From CBDDHT01 sp965228615 (GTDB taxonomy: Bacteria > Pseudomonadota > Alphaproteobacteria > Rhizobiales > Methyloligellaceae), in contig CBDDHT010000003.1 of the NCBI GenBank assembly GCA_965228615.1, forward strand, positions 744,001-808,000: DNA of 64,000 nucleotides, given 5' to 3'. Positions 17,512 through 25,453 of this stretch are shown piece after piece. The notes under the pieces are model-generated. The model had not been told where the DNA came from, ran no database searches, and worked only from the letters and a program-made list of their open reading frames with translations. The position numbers and the translations under genes were made by a program. How positions within the stretch are numbered: the stretch's first letter is position 1; every line of letters begins with the position of its first letter.

Positions 17512-17539
17512 CGCGCCCCGGCTGCGAGGCCGGGACGCG
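17512..17539 (-). terminator. Terminator of the leftward TAXI/Sel1 operon
   Basis: An 11-bp GC-rich stem, CGCGCCCCGGC (17512-17522) with GCCGGGACGCG (17529-17539), has a 6-nt loop. One position pairs as G-U only when read on the minus strand, so it is better for leftward transcripts. The leftward transcript continues with TTATTCTTG. It lies 21 bases after the stop of the Sel1-like gene. Confidence 0.75.
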
Positions 17540-17560
17540 GTCTTTCAGAGGGCTTGGCCT

Positions 17561-19609
17561 CTATTGTCGCAATGAAGCGACGAGCGCTTCGGCTCGCTCG
17601 CCGGATTCATTGTCGCCCTGTTCCGAGGCTCGTCGGTACCAGGCGATTGCTTTCGAGATGTCAGGCCGGATGCCGCGCACGCGCAGCTTGGTGAGATGAA
17701 CCGGATCGTAAGTCATGGCCAGCGTGACCATCGCATCGACGCTTTCGAGTTCCGCAGCCAGTCCGAGAACCAACCGTGCACCGGCAATATCGCCGATCCG
17801 CATGAGTTCCTTTCCGCGTCCAAGCAGTTCGGCGGCTTCCGCCTCTTGGGGGTTTGCAGGCTCAGCAGCACGCTGAGGCGTTGGTCCTGCAAGCGGAACG
17901 CTGATCGGTGCTTCAGGTGCCGGTGTACGGACAACAATCGTCTCGACCTTCGGCGCCGGATCCGCTGCCGCCAACTCGATCGTCAGAAGCTTCGTATTGG
18001 GGACGGCGCCATCACTCGTCACCAGAGTGACTTCGAGTGCAAGCTGTGTTTCGCCAAGGTCCTTTGGCGTCAGAAGCATCAATCCATCGACATCCGATGC
18101 TGCAAGGATCCAGGTCGATCGTCCTGCCTGTTCGCCCTTGGACAGCTGGCTGCCTTCCGGCAACCCCCTGATCATGATCGAGGCTTCCGTATCCTTCGCA
18201 ACGCTCGGAAGACGAATAGGAACGGAGATCGCCTGCCCGGCTTTTCCGCGCACAACACCGACGGAAAACGCCGTGATGTCGTCATCCGTCTTTTCCGCTT
18301 CACGGATCAGCTCGGTTCCGAGCGTCGCCCGGGCAACGCGTCGCCACTCTGACACGGCCGTTACGGAACTTTCGACATCGGGCTCTTCGATCGGCGCCAG
18401 CAATGATGGTCTCGGCCCATTGCGGTTTGACAGCCGGGCGACCTTGCGGGCCTCAGGCGTCGGTGCGGTCACCTTGACGACTTTTGGCCCCGTCTCGACA
18501 ACGACGTCTTCAACGACGACAGTCGATGTCTTCTTCGCTTCAGGAGCTTTCTCTACCGGCGCTGGCACAACATCGTCCAGCGTCGGCATCTCTTCTTGTT
18601 CCGCTTCGTCGCCTGGCGGGTCAATGTCGCCTGCGGCAAGCGCTCTGGAAATGACATCCGTGGCGCTATCCCCCGACGTTGCCGGTCCGTCGGGGGTGGC
18701 CGGGCGCGGCGGCCTCCTCGGTTCGTTTGCCGCATCTTGCTCAGCAGGCTTTTCACTCCCGGAGGGGGATAGGTTGGGAGCTTCAGGCATACTCAGCGCG
18801 GTACCACCAAGGGCGCCCAGACGGTTCAGGCTCTGTGTACGCACAGGAGCACTGTCTGCCTCGACAGCCGATGCTTGATCCCGTTCGACCGGCGACTCGT
18901 TCAGCCACCAGGTTTGTGAATAGACAACGGCAATAACGGCGGCGAGAAGGGCCCCCCACATGCCGGTAAACAGCGCCACTTCTCGAATCCGGTCCATATT
19001 CGGAAGGAATTTTCTCTCGAACACGGACGGTTCCGCAGGCGGTGTGAATTCAGGTGCTTCGGGAACCGTTTCCGTCAGAGGGAGCGAGCGAGCAATGACG
19101 TCATGGGCCCGGTCGAGTTTGCCGTTCAACTCATTGATGAGACTCATCAACTCATTGTCGGGCCGAAGGTCGGTGTCATCTTCTTTTTCGAAACCGTCGG
19201 GTCCCCAATAGTCATCCTCATTGGATGCCGACTCCCAACGTGTATTCTCCTTGTCGGCCACCGCTGGAAGTGACTCGGAAACCTGTTCGTTGGTTTCGTC
19301 ATCGTCTCCCGTTTCCGATTGCAAAAGCAGATCGTTCATTTCCGAGAGTTGATCAGCGACCGACTTGACCTCGGCTTCTTCCTTGGCTGAGTCGGCGGCA
19401 CCCTCGACCGAGTCGTCACCGTCGTCTTCCAACCGCCGCAGCAGCGAAGACAAGCTGCCCGAGCGCGGCTCCTCGCTCACCGCCTCATCCGGTGTTTCCG
19501 CCTCAGAGTCGTCCGCGACGGCTTCAATCTTTTCGTTGCTTGTTTCTTCCGGCTTTTCTGTTTTGGTCGCCTTCTTCGACAAGGCGGATTCAGTCCGTTG
19601 ACTGGCCAT
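17561..19609 (-). CDS. Acidic single-pass membrane protein with C-terminal Sel1-like repeats (A)
   Basis: This 682-residue protein has no signal peptide. Residues 1-200 are very acidic and low-complexity. One membrane helix lies at about 211-230 (GMWGALLAAVIAVVYSQ), with basic residues just before it, so the N-terminus should be cytoplasmic and the rest periplasmic. A proline-rich linker and a beta-rich segment (about 440-560) follow. The end (about 590-670) is a Sel1/TPR-like domain with AGARLVLGLAAELESVDAMV and DISKAIAWYRRASEQ. The ATG at 19609 has GGAG nine bases upstream; the frame remains open further upstream but that part looks non-coding. It lies downstream of a TAXI binding protein and has a paralogue at 21211-22743 in the same relative position. 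Function is unknown. Confidence 0.8.
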   Translation of the reverse strand: MASQRTESALSKKATKTEKPEETSNEKIEAVADDSEAETPDEAVSEEPRSGSLSSLLRRLEDDGDDSVEGAADSAKEEAEVKSVADQLSEMNDLLLQSETGDDDETNEQVSESLPAVADKENTRWESASNEDDYWGPDGFEKEDDTDLRPDNELMSLINELNGKLDRAHDVIARSLPLTETVPEAPEFTPPAEPSVFERKFLPNMDRIREVALFTGMWGALLAAVIAVVYSQTWWLNESPVERDQASAVEADSAPVRTQSLNRLGALGGTALSMPEAPNLSPSGSEKPAEQDAANEPRRPPRPATPDGPATSGDSATDVISRALAAGDIDPPGDEAEQEEMPTLDDVVPAPVEKAPEAKKTSTVVVEDVVVETGPKVVKVTAPTPEARKVARLSNRNGPRPSLLAPIEEPDVESSVTAVSEWRRVARATLGTELIREAEKTDDDITAFSVGVVRGKAGQAISVPIRLPSVAKDTEASIMIRGLPEGSQLSKGEQAGRSTWILAASDVDGLMLLTPKDLGETQLALEVTLVTSDGAVPNTKLLTIELAAADPAPKVETIVVRTPAPEAPISVPLAGPTPQRAAEPANPQEAEAAELLGRGKELMRIGDIAGARLVLGLAAELESVDAMVTLAMTYDPVHLTKLRVRGIRPDISKAIAWYRRASEQGDNESGERAEALVASLRQ

Positions 19610-19678
19610 TACTCTAACTCCAAACGCAAGACAGGATAGTTCTGGGAGGGTGCCGGTCCTCGCCCAGACGCACTGTTT

Positions 19679-19710
19679 TGAGCCCGCGGACGAAGTTCTC
19701 CGCGGGCTCA
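19679..19710 (-). promoter_or_regulatory. Hairpin between TAXI and Sel1-like genes (A)
   Basis: A perfect 12-bp stem, TGAGCCCGCGGA (19679-19690) with TCCGCGGGCTCA (19699-19710), has an 8-nt loop. It begins five bases after the TAXI stop. No U-run follows in the leftward direction, so partial termination or message processing between the two genes is more likely than full termination. Confidence 0.6.
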
Positions 19711-19715
19711 GGCTT

Positions 19716-20846
19716 TCAGTTTTTTGACTGCTTCCAGCGCACGAATTCCCTGAACAAGGCTTCGCGCTGTGAGGAAGACAGTGGTGGCGATCCGAGATTT
19801 TGTCTCGCACTTGCCACGAAAGTCCGGAAGTCGGTTTCCAACGCTGCCGTGGCCGGACGGTTCTTCTTCAACCATTCGGCGGCATAGGGGAAACGGATCC
19901 AGCCAGGAAGCTCTGCCGCGAGATTGACCTCGCGCCACTTTTCATGCCTTGGCGGCTGCTGGAATTTTTGGAAGTTCGTAAAGAATGCGTCGACGAACTT
20001 CTTCACTTTTTTGTGGCGCGCCGAGCCTGGCTTCCAATTGAAGACAGCCATCAGTGCGCCGACCGCGATCGTCTTTACGTTCGCACCTGCCGGAATAAGG
20101 GAAGGATAATCGTCGGACGCAAGCGATGAAGGCAGATAGGTGTTGCGCAGGCCTTTTGAGTAGGGAACGGACAGCAACCTGAAACCGTCCCTGCCCTTCA
20201 GGCTTGAAATTGCCCGGGCGGGTTTACCGGTCACGTAGACGGTAGCAGCGATCTCACCCTTCTTGATCTTATCGAGCGCGAGAGCCTGGTCATGGCTCAC
20301 AGGCGTGACCTTGATGCCAAGCGCTTTGAAGACGGTACTGGCAGTCATGTAGGTGCCACTACCCCTGACGCCAAAGTTGACCTTCTTCCCAGCGAGTTGC
20401 TTGACGCTTTTGATCCGCTTCGACGAGACCAGGTGAAACTCTTCGTTATAGAGCTTCGTCAGATAGTGGATGCGGTTACCGATACTGGCGTGCACGCCCT
20501 GGCTTTTGAGATAAGTCAGCACGTCGGATTGCACGATCCCGATATCGATCCCTTTTAGATAAAGAATGTCGGTGATGTTTTGAACTGAGCCTTTACCGGC
20601 CACCGGCATGATGCGCAGCTTGTCACCGTCATCCAAGACGGTCGCAAGATCGGTTGCGATCCGAATGTAAGTACCACCGATACCACCGGAAATGATCCCG
20701 ACGGTCCCGCTGTTAATACGGCTTCTGATTGATTGATGACTATCCTTGGCGGCACCTGCGCGCTGGGCAAAGGCTTCGACCGGCAAGGAGATAAACGCGA
20801 ACGCGCAAACAAGCGCGACGCCAAAGACGCGGAACACTGGCGTCAT
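19716..20846 (-). CDS. TAXI-family periplasmic binding protein (A)
   Basis: This 376-residue TAXI-type solute-binding protein has a signal peptide (VALVCAFAFISLPVEAFA). The family core is seen in GIISGGIGGTYIRIATDLA, ILYLKGIDIGIVQSDVL and KLYNEEFHLVSSKRI. TAXI proteins normally serve a fused 4TM-12TM TRAP permease, but none lies next to this gene. The C-terminus has an extension ending in SSSQREALFREFVRWK, which is shared with the paralogue at 22842-23984. The ATG at 20846 follows GGAGGGG. The gene directly downstream encodes a membrane-anchored Sel1-like protein. A sensing role without transport is a possibility. Confidence 0.88.
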   Translation of the reverse strand: MTPVFRVFGVALVCAFAFISLPVEAFAQRAGAAKDSHQSIRSRINSGTVGIISGGIGGTYIRIATDLATVLDDGDKLRIMPVAGKGSVQNITDILYLKGIDIGIVQSDVLTYLKSQGVHASIGNRIHYLTKLYNEEFHLVSSKRIKSVKQLAGKKVNFGVRGSGTYMTASTVFKALGIKVTPVSHDQALALDKIKKGEIAATVYVTGKPARAISSLKGRDGFRLLSVPYSKGLRNTYLPSSLASDDYPSLIPAGANVKTIAVGALMAVFNWKPGSARHKKVKKFVDAFFTNFQKFQQPPRHEKWREVNLAAELPGWIRFPYAAEWLKKNRPATAALETDFRTFVASARQNLGSPPLSSSQREALFREFVRWKQSKN

Positions 20847-21210
20847 TTTCCCCTCCAACGAACGTACTCGTGTGTGGAACGCAAGAACTCCGTTGTCCTG
20901 CCAGCACGAAGACGATCGCCCCAGAATTCGAGCCTAGCGAGTGTTTGTGCCGAGAATAGGGAGAATGTGTTTGGACCTTGAAAAAAAAGGGGTGTTTTCG
21001 CGGCTGGGAGCCTCACTCATATGAGCCCAATCCAGCAACATATTGATGATGTTCGATATTATCTATAATTCTGGAATTTGTGATTGATTCGCAACAATCA
21101 ATCGAAACCAGCACCTGACTGAACACTCTCGATGCGCATTGTCGACGTTCTGCAACAGTCACGCGACAACTGACCCCTTCGACCCATCTTTCGATGCCAA
21201 TCGAGGCCGA
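20847..21210 (-). promoter_or_regulatory. Promoter gap upstream of TAXI (A), with weak hairpin
   Basis: This 364-bp gap includes an AT-rich stretch near 21040-21120, the likely promoter of the TAXI/Sel1 pair A. An 8-bp inverted repeat, GATTGATT (21082-21089) and AATCAATC (21096-21103), may terminate the upstream Sel1-like gene B. I see no open frame that I would call a gene. Confidence 0.45.
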
Positions 21211-22743
21211 CTACTCGGCCCGCGCGGTTTCACGGCGCTGAGAGACATTCAGTTGCGCCGTGTCGTCTGACGCCTGCGGGTCTGGTTGCGCCTCGGCCGC
21301 ACGCTGATACCAGGCCATCGCTTTATCGACATCCGGCCGGATCCCATGAATGTTCATCTTCAGAAGAAATCCTGGATCATATGATTGGGCTAGAACCATC
21401 ATCGCCGACGCATTTCCTCGCCGCGCAGCATATTCGAGCAGCTGACGGGCGGAAGCGATGTCACCGGCATCGACCAAGCCTTTGGCCCGCGTAACAAGAT
21501 GCTCGGTCGTCTTGTTCTGTGCCGGATCTTCAATTGTTGGCTCCGCGATCACAACACTCAACTCTTCCGACAGAGCCTGCTCCAATTCTCTCTCGGTAGC
21601 GGTACTGTCTTTGGCGTCGACAGCCTCATCTTGAGCAGAGGCAATGCTCGTTTTCCGTTCAACCGCATAGGCTTGCGGGTCAACGCCGCTTGTGGGCGAG
21701 GTCGCAACGGCAAGCTGATGCCGCACGCTCAGCGCTACCGGCTGACTCTCCTTGGCTACATCATCCTGGAACTTTGTCATCAATGCCCCAGGACTGACGC
21801 TCTGCAGCCAATTGCTGTTCGAGTAGACGATCCCGCTCAATCCGGCCAAGAGGCAGAGAACAAGACCGGAAAGCACCATGGCTTCACGCCCCCGCGACGA
21901 CCGTGGGATGTGGTAAACCTTTTCCCGATCGATGGCGCTTTCTGCCATCGCCGGTCTCAACCTCTTCGCAATGAGCGCTTCGGCAGACTCTAGCTTGTCG
22001 CCGAATCCCTCGAGCGTTTCGACCAAATCCCTGGCATCATCGGGTTTTATTCGGAGGTGCGGGTTCTCTGTAATGGGTTTTACCGTTCGGGCAATTCGCC
22101 TCACGGGTACCGCTTGAACGGGCTCATCATCGTCATTGGCATTCGTCGAGACCACTTGTTGAGATGTCGACGATGGCAATAGCGTTGGCTCCGGAGGCAT
22201 GATTGTCTCTCGCTCGAGCGCGTCGAGAATCGGGGCGTCAGGCGTCGCGACAGTAGGCATCTGCCGAACCATTGGTGCGAGACTTGGAATGGGCTCCCCG
22301 GTCGCCGGCCACAAGGGAGAGACATCCTCTTCTTCAGGGTCTGGTGTTGAAAATCCCATACACGGCACCTCTTCCGGACTGTCGTCGATTCCCAACTCGG
22401 TCGGACGACTCTTCTCGTCTTCGATCGCCTCCCCTTGTTGTGTCTGGGTCGGCGCAAGATCAAGGACACTCAATCGTTCGCTAAGCGCCGGAACCCCGCG
22501 GTTGCCAGACTCTTTCGCTTTATGCAGAACGGTCTCTTCCGCAATCTTCAGAACAGCATCGAGAGCGGCAGCCAGAGCTGGCGACGGACCTCCGGGATCC
22601 GAGTCTTCCGCATCGTCAGGCGTGGCGGTGAGAGGTTCGCTACGAGCCTTTTCATCCGCCTCCGGTTCATTGGACAAACATGCCATGAGGTCGTCCAGAC
22701 CGTAGCGTTCGACCGGGACCAGTTCCTGTTTCGAGTCCGTCAT
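21211..22743 (-). CDS. Acidic single-pass membrane protein with C-terminal Sel1-like repeats (B)
   Basis: This 510-residue paralogue of the protein at 17561-19609 has the same plan. The N-terminal half is long, acidic and proline-rich with no signal peptide. A short helical segment (LVETLEGFGDKLESAEALIA) is followed by a basic stretch and one membrane helix at about 288-308 (VLSGLVLCLLAGLSGIVYS). A C-terminal Sel1-like domain (about 410-490) has IASARQLLEYAARRGNASAM and DVDKAMAWYQRAAEA. The beta-rich middle of copy A is missing here. I prefer the ATG at 22743, but a GTG at 22761 with AGGGAC upstream is possible. It follows TAXI gene B with the deleted repeat copy between them. Confidence 0.78.
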   Translation of the reverse strand: MTDSKQELVPVERYGLDDLMACLSNEPEADEKARSEPLTATPDDAEDSDPGGPSPALAAALDAVLKIAEETVLHKAKESGNRGVPALSERLSVLDLAPTQTQQGEAIEDEKSRPTELGIDDSPEEVPCMGFSTPDPEEEDVSPLWPATGEPIPSLAPMVRQMPTVATPDAPILDALERETIMPPEPTLLPSSTSQQVVSTNANDDDEPVQAVPVRRIARTVKPITENPHLRIKPDDARDLVETLEGFGDKLESAEALIAKRLRPAMAESAIDREKVYHIPRSSRGREAMVLSGLVLCLLAGLSGIVYSNSNWLQSVSPGALMTKFQDDVAKESQPVALSVRHQLAVATSPTSGVDPQAYAVERKTSIASAQDEAVDAKDSTATERELEQALSEELSVVIAEPTIEDPAQNKTTEHLVTRAKGLVDAGDIASARQLLEYAARRGNASAMMVLAQSYDPGFLLKMNIHGIRPDVDKAMAWYQRAAEAQPDPQASDDTAQLNVSQRRETARAE

Positions 22744-22776
22744 TGGAGTCTTGTCCTTCACGGCTGGACTGTCCCT

Positions 22777-22845
22777 CTAGATCAATCTGCGCTTTGTCGG
22801 AAACGGCTAAGCGCAGAATAGTTGATCGATCCTAAGTTGCTCTAG
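22777..22845 (-). repeat. Double-hairpin dispersed repeat, copy 3 (inverted, internally deleted)
   Basis: Read on the minus strand this 69-bp unit has the same CTAG ends and the same second hairpin (GATCAAC ... CTGCGC ... GCGCAG ... TTGATC) as copies 1 and 2, but most of the first hairpin is missing. It lies between TAXI gene B and its Sel1-like partner. The terminal CTAG supplies the TAG stop codon of the TAXI gene. Confidence 0.72.
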
Positions 22846-23984
22846 TTCGTCTGTTGAGGTCGTCGCCCTCGCCAGCGTACGAACTCACGAAATAGCGCCT
22901 CGCGTTGCGGCGATGTTAATTGGGCAGACGATCCTTCCGGCTTGTTGGCCGACAGGAACTTCTGGAAATCTTCTTCGAGTTTGCCCGCCATCTGCCCCTT
23001 GTTCGCGTCAAGCCAGGCGGCAGCCGGCTTGAACCGCTCCCAACCGGGAACAGTCGCCGCAAGATTGACCTCTTGCCATTTGCGATGATGTGCAGGGTCG
23101 TGCAGCCGATTGAAGCGAGAAAAGAAACTCTTGATGAAACGGCTGACCCGTTCATAGCGTGCCGAGCCCTGCTGCCAGTTGAACACCGCCATCACGGTGC
23201 CAATGGCAACGGTCTCAATCATTTCGCCGTCGGCAATCAAGCCGGGATAATCGGATTTCTTCAGTGTTGCCGGAATATAGATCTCCTGCAGCGGCGCCGC
23301 GAAGGGAATCGGCAACAGCTTCATCCCTTCCTCGACATCAATGCTCGCCAGGCTCCGTGCCGGCGCTCCTGCGACAAAGACGGATGCAGCGATTTCGCCG
23401 GACCGTACGCGCTCCAGTGCAATATCGGCCGTCATCTCTACCGCTTCGATTGTCACATCGAGCGCCTCGAAAACCGCACGCGCTGTTGCATATGTCGCGC
23501 TGGCGACCGACCCCAGATTCACCTTCCTGCCTGCAAGGTCCTGCACCGACTCGATGCCCTCGCCTGCAACAAGATGAATCTCTTCATTATAGAGCTTGGC
23601 GATATAGCGAATCCGTTCCTGGATTTTGGGCAACCGCCCCGCCTTGCGAATGCGGTGAAGGGCATCCTGCTGAACAATGCCGATATCGATCCCTTTGAGA
23701 TAGAGTATATCGGCGATGCTCTGCGCCGTTCCCTCTCCGAGAACCGGCAGAACACGCAAACCGTTTTCGTCGTCGACAACATCCGCCACATCCATCATGG
23801 CGCGGACCGCTGTCTGGTTGCGGCCGTCGGCAACGATCCAAAGCGTTTCGCGTTTGGCACGATCCAACTCGCGCGCGTCGCTCTGACGCGCGGCCTTCTC
23901 AGATTTGCTTTGAGCGATAACAAGTCCAGGGTTCAGCCACACGATCAAAGCTATGGCCAAGCCCACCGCGCGCAGCACGGGCAT
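22842..23984 (-). CDS. TAXI-family periplasmic binding protein (B)
   Basis: This 380-residue paralogue of TAXI protein A has an N-terminal signal peptide (LAIALIVWLNPGLVIAQ). It conserves ILYLKGIDIGIVQQDAL, KLYNEEIHLVAGEGI, MAVFNWQQGSARYERV and the C-terminal SPQREALFREFVRWR. The usual glycine-rich TAXI opening is altered (WIVADGRNQTAVRAMMDVAD), which may change ligand binding. The ATG at 23984 has GGAGGG ten bases upstream. Its stop codon lies inside the dispersed repeat, so the natural C-terminus may have been changed by insertion. No TRAP permease is adjacent. Confidence 0.86.
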   Translation of the reverse strand: MPVLRAVGLAIALIVWLNPGLVIAQSKSEKAARQSDARELDRAKRETLWIVADGRNQTAVRAMMDVADVVDDENGLRVLPVLGEGTAQSIADILYLKGIDIGIVQQDALHRIRKAGRLPKIQERIRYIAKLYNEEIHLVAGEGIESVQDLAGRKVNLGSVASATYATARAVFEALDVTIEAVEMTADIALERVRSGEIAASVFVAGAPARSLASIDVEEGMKLLPIPFAAPLQEIYIPATLKKSDYPGLIADGEMIETVAIGTVMAVFNWQQGSARYERVSRFIKSFFSRFNRLHDPAHHRKWQEVNLAATVPGWERFKPAAAWLDANKGQMAGKLEEDFQKFLSANKPEGSSAQLTSPQREALFREFVRWRGRRPQQTN

Positions 23985-24304
23985 TGTCAGCAATCCCTCC
24001 GGACAACGCAGTACCAATCATGCCCCCACAGCATCACGCGACTCTGTCCTTGACATGTTGCTATCGTGCCAATGAGCCAACAGTGAGGCGTCAACGGTCA
24101 CGGTTTTGGCCGAATCCGAGCGACAATAAGGATGAGTGCAAAACGGCGCTGGGATCGCTGGCCAGGTGCGTTATAGTGCCGCCCGAGACACCTGCCCCGA
24201 TGCATCGCGACATAGTGTCCAACGCAGACGCCATTGGCTCAGCTGCACGATTTCTTGATTGTTTCGAACCGGTAACACGCATTGTGAGATGCGGAATTTT
24301 CCTT
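23985..24304. promoter_or_regulatory. Divergent promoter region, TAXI (B) and RND adaptor
   Basis: This 320-bp divergent gap lies between the leftward TAXI/Sel1 genes and the rightward RND efflux operon. The adaptor frame stays open through it, but the residues do not look like an exported protein. I see no clear operator or hairpin. Confidence 0.4.
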
Positions 24305-25453
24305 ATGGTTGGCGCCATGATCCGAAATAAAGAAAAAAGCTGCGGAATTCTTGCCAGATCGATGCAGTCGGCCGCGCTCATCCTATTGACTATTGGTTTG
24401 ACGGCACCGGCTTCTGCCCAGGATGCGGCCCTGGTCCGTGTGGAGACCGTACGGACAGAGCCATTGACGCAGACTGTCCCGGTTATCGGTCGATTCGTCG
24501 CGTTGCGTTCCGGCGATGTCGCAGCGCGAATCGATGCGCCGGTCAAGCAATTGCTCGCCGAGGTTGGCGATGTGGTCCGCAAGAGCCAGGTGATTGCAGT
24601 TCTGGATGATGAAATTCTACAAGCAGAACGCGCTTTAGCTGAAAGCGAGTTCCTCGAATCGAAGGCCGAAGTCGTGGCATGGGCGGCGGAAGCCGATCAG
24701 GCTCAGACCGAACTCGACCGGCAAGCCCGGTTGAAAAAATCCACCGCATTTTCGCAGGCCCGTTTTGAGGACGCACAGAAGAAGATGGCCGTCGCAACGG
24801 CACGCATCAAACGTGCCGAAGCCAAGATGGCAATCAAGTCTGCAGCCCTGCGACGCAAGGCGTTGGAGATTTCCTATGCGACCGTTCGTGCACCCTATGA
24901 AGGCGTCATCGTGCGGCGTCATACGGATGCGGGCGCCTATGTGAGCAAAGGCGATGCTATTGTTCGGATCATCGGCTCGCGTTCTCTGGAAATCGAGGCC
25001 GATGTGCCTTTTCGACGCCTGGGCGGCCTCGCGCTTGAGCGCGAGGTTGACATCAAGCTCGATGACGGCTCCACGCATACGGCAAGGGTCCGAGCGGTTC
25101 TTCCGTCTGAAAACCCTCTCACCCGCACCCGTGCCGTTCGGCTGAGGCCAAAGATCGGAACGACCGTCAAGTCCCTGGCAGAATCTCAATCCGTAATCGT
25201 TGCTGTTCCGGTCGGCCAGGAGCGCCGCGTCCTGACGGTACACAAGGACGCCATCTTGAATCGCCAGGGTGCGAATATCGTGTATGTGGTAGCGGACGGC
25301 GTTGCGAGCCCACGCACCTTACTACTCGGAGAGGCAGTTGGCGGTCGCATGGAAGTCGTCTCAGGCCTGGAGGCCGGCGAGAAGGTCGTTGTTCGAGGCA
25401 ATGAACGCCTGACGCCGGGCGCCAAAGTACGGATCGAAAAAGGCTCTTCATGA
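24305..25453 (+). CDS. RND efflux periplasmic adaptor (membrane fusion protein)
   Basis: This adaptor of about 382 residues has an export signal (SAALILLTIGLTAPASAQ), a lipoyl/barrel-sandwich half (ARIDAPVKQLLAEVGDVVRK), an alpha-hairpin rich in Ala, Glu and Lys, and the second lipoyl half (ATVRAPYEGVIVRRHTDAG). Beta-barrel and membrane-proximal domains end at EKVVVRGNERLTPGAKV. It links an inner-membrane RND pump to an outer-membrane channel, which is not encoded here. The start is uncertain: ATG at 24305 and 24317 are both possible. The stop overlaps the pump gene by four bases. Confidence 0.88.
   Translation: MVGAMIRNKEKSCGILARSMQSAALILLTIGLTAPASAQDAALVRVETVRTEPLTQTVPVIGRFVALRSGDVAARIDAPVKQLLAEVGDVVRKSQVIAVLDDEILQAERALAESEFLESKAEVVAWAAEADQAQTELDRQARLKKSTAFSQARFEDAQKKMAVATARIKRAEAKMAIKSAALRRKALEISYATVRAPYEGVIVRRHTDAGAYVSKGDAIVRIIGSRSLEIEADVPFRRLGGLALEREVDIKLDDGSTHTARVRAVLPSENPLTRTRAVRLRPKIGTTVKSLAESQSVIVAVPVGQERRVLTVHKDAILNRQGANIVYVVADGVASPRTLLLGEAVGGRMEVVSGLEAGEKVVVRGNERLTPGAKVRIEKGSS

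Noticed and set aside
22920..24053. Open frame of 377 codons on the plus strand
   Set aside because: Antisense to the TAXI B gene, whose reading frame is supported by a close paralogue.
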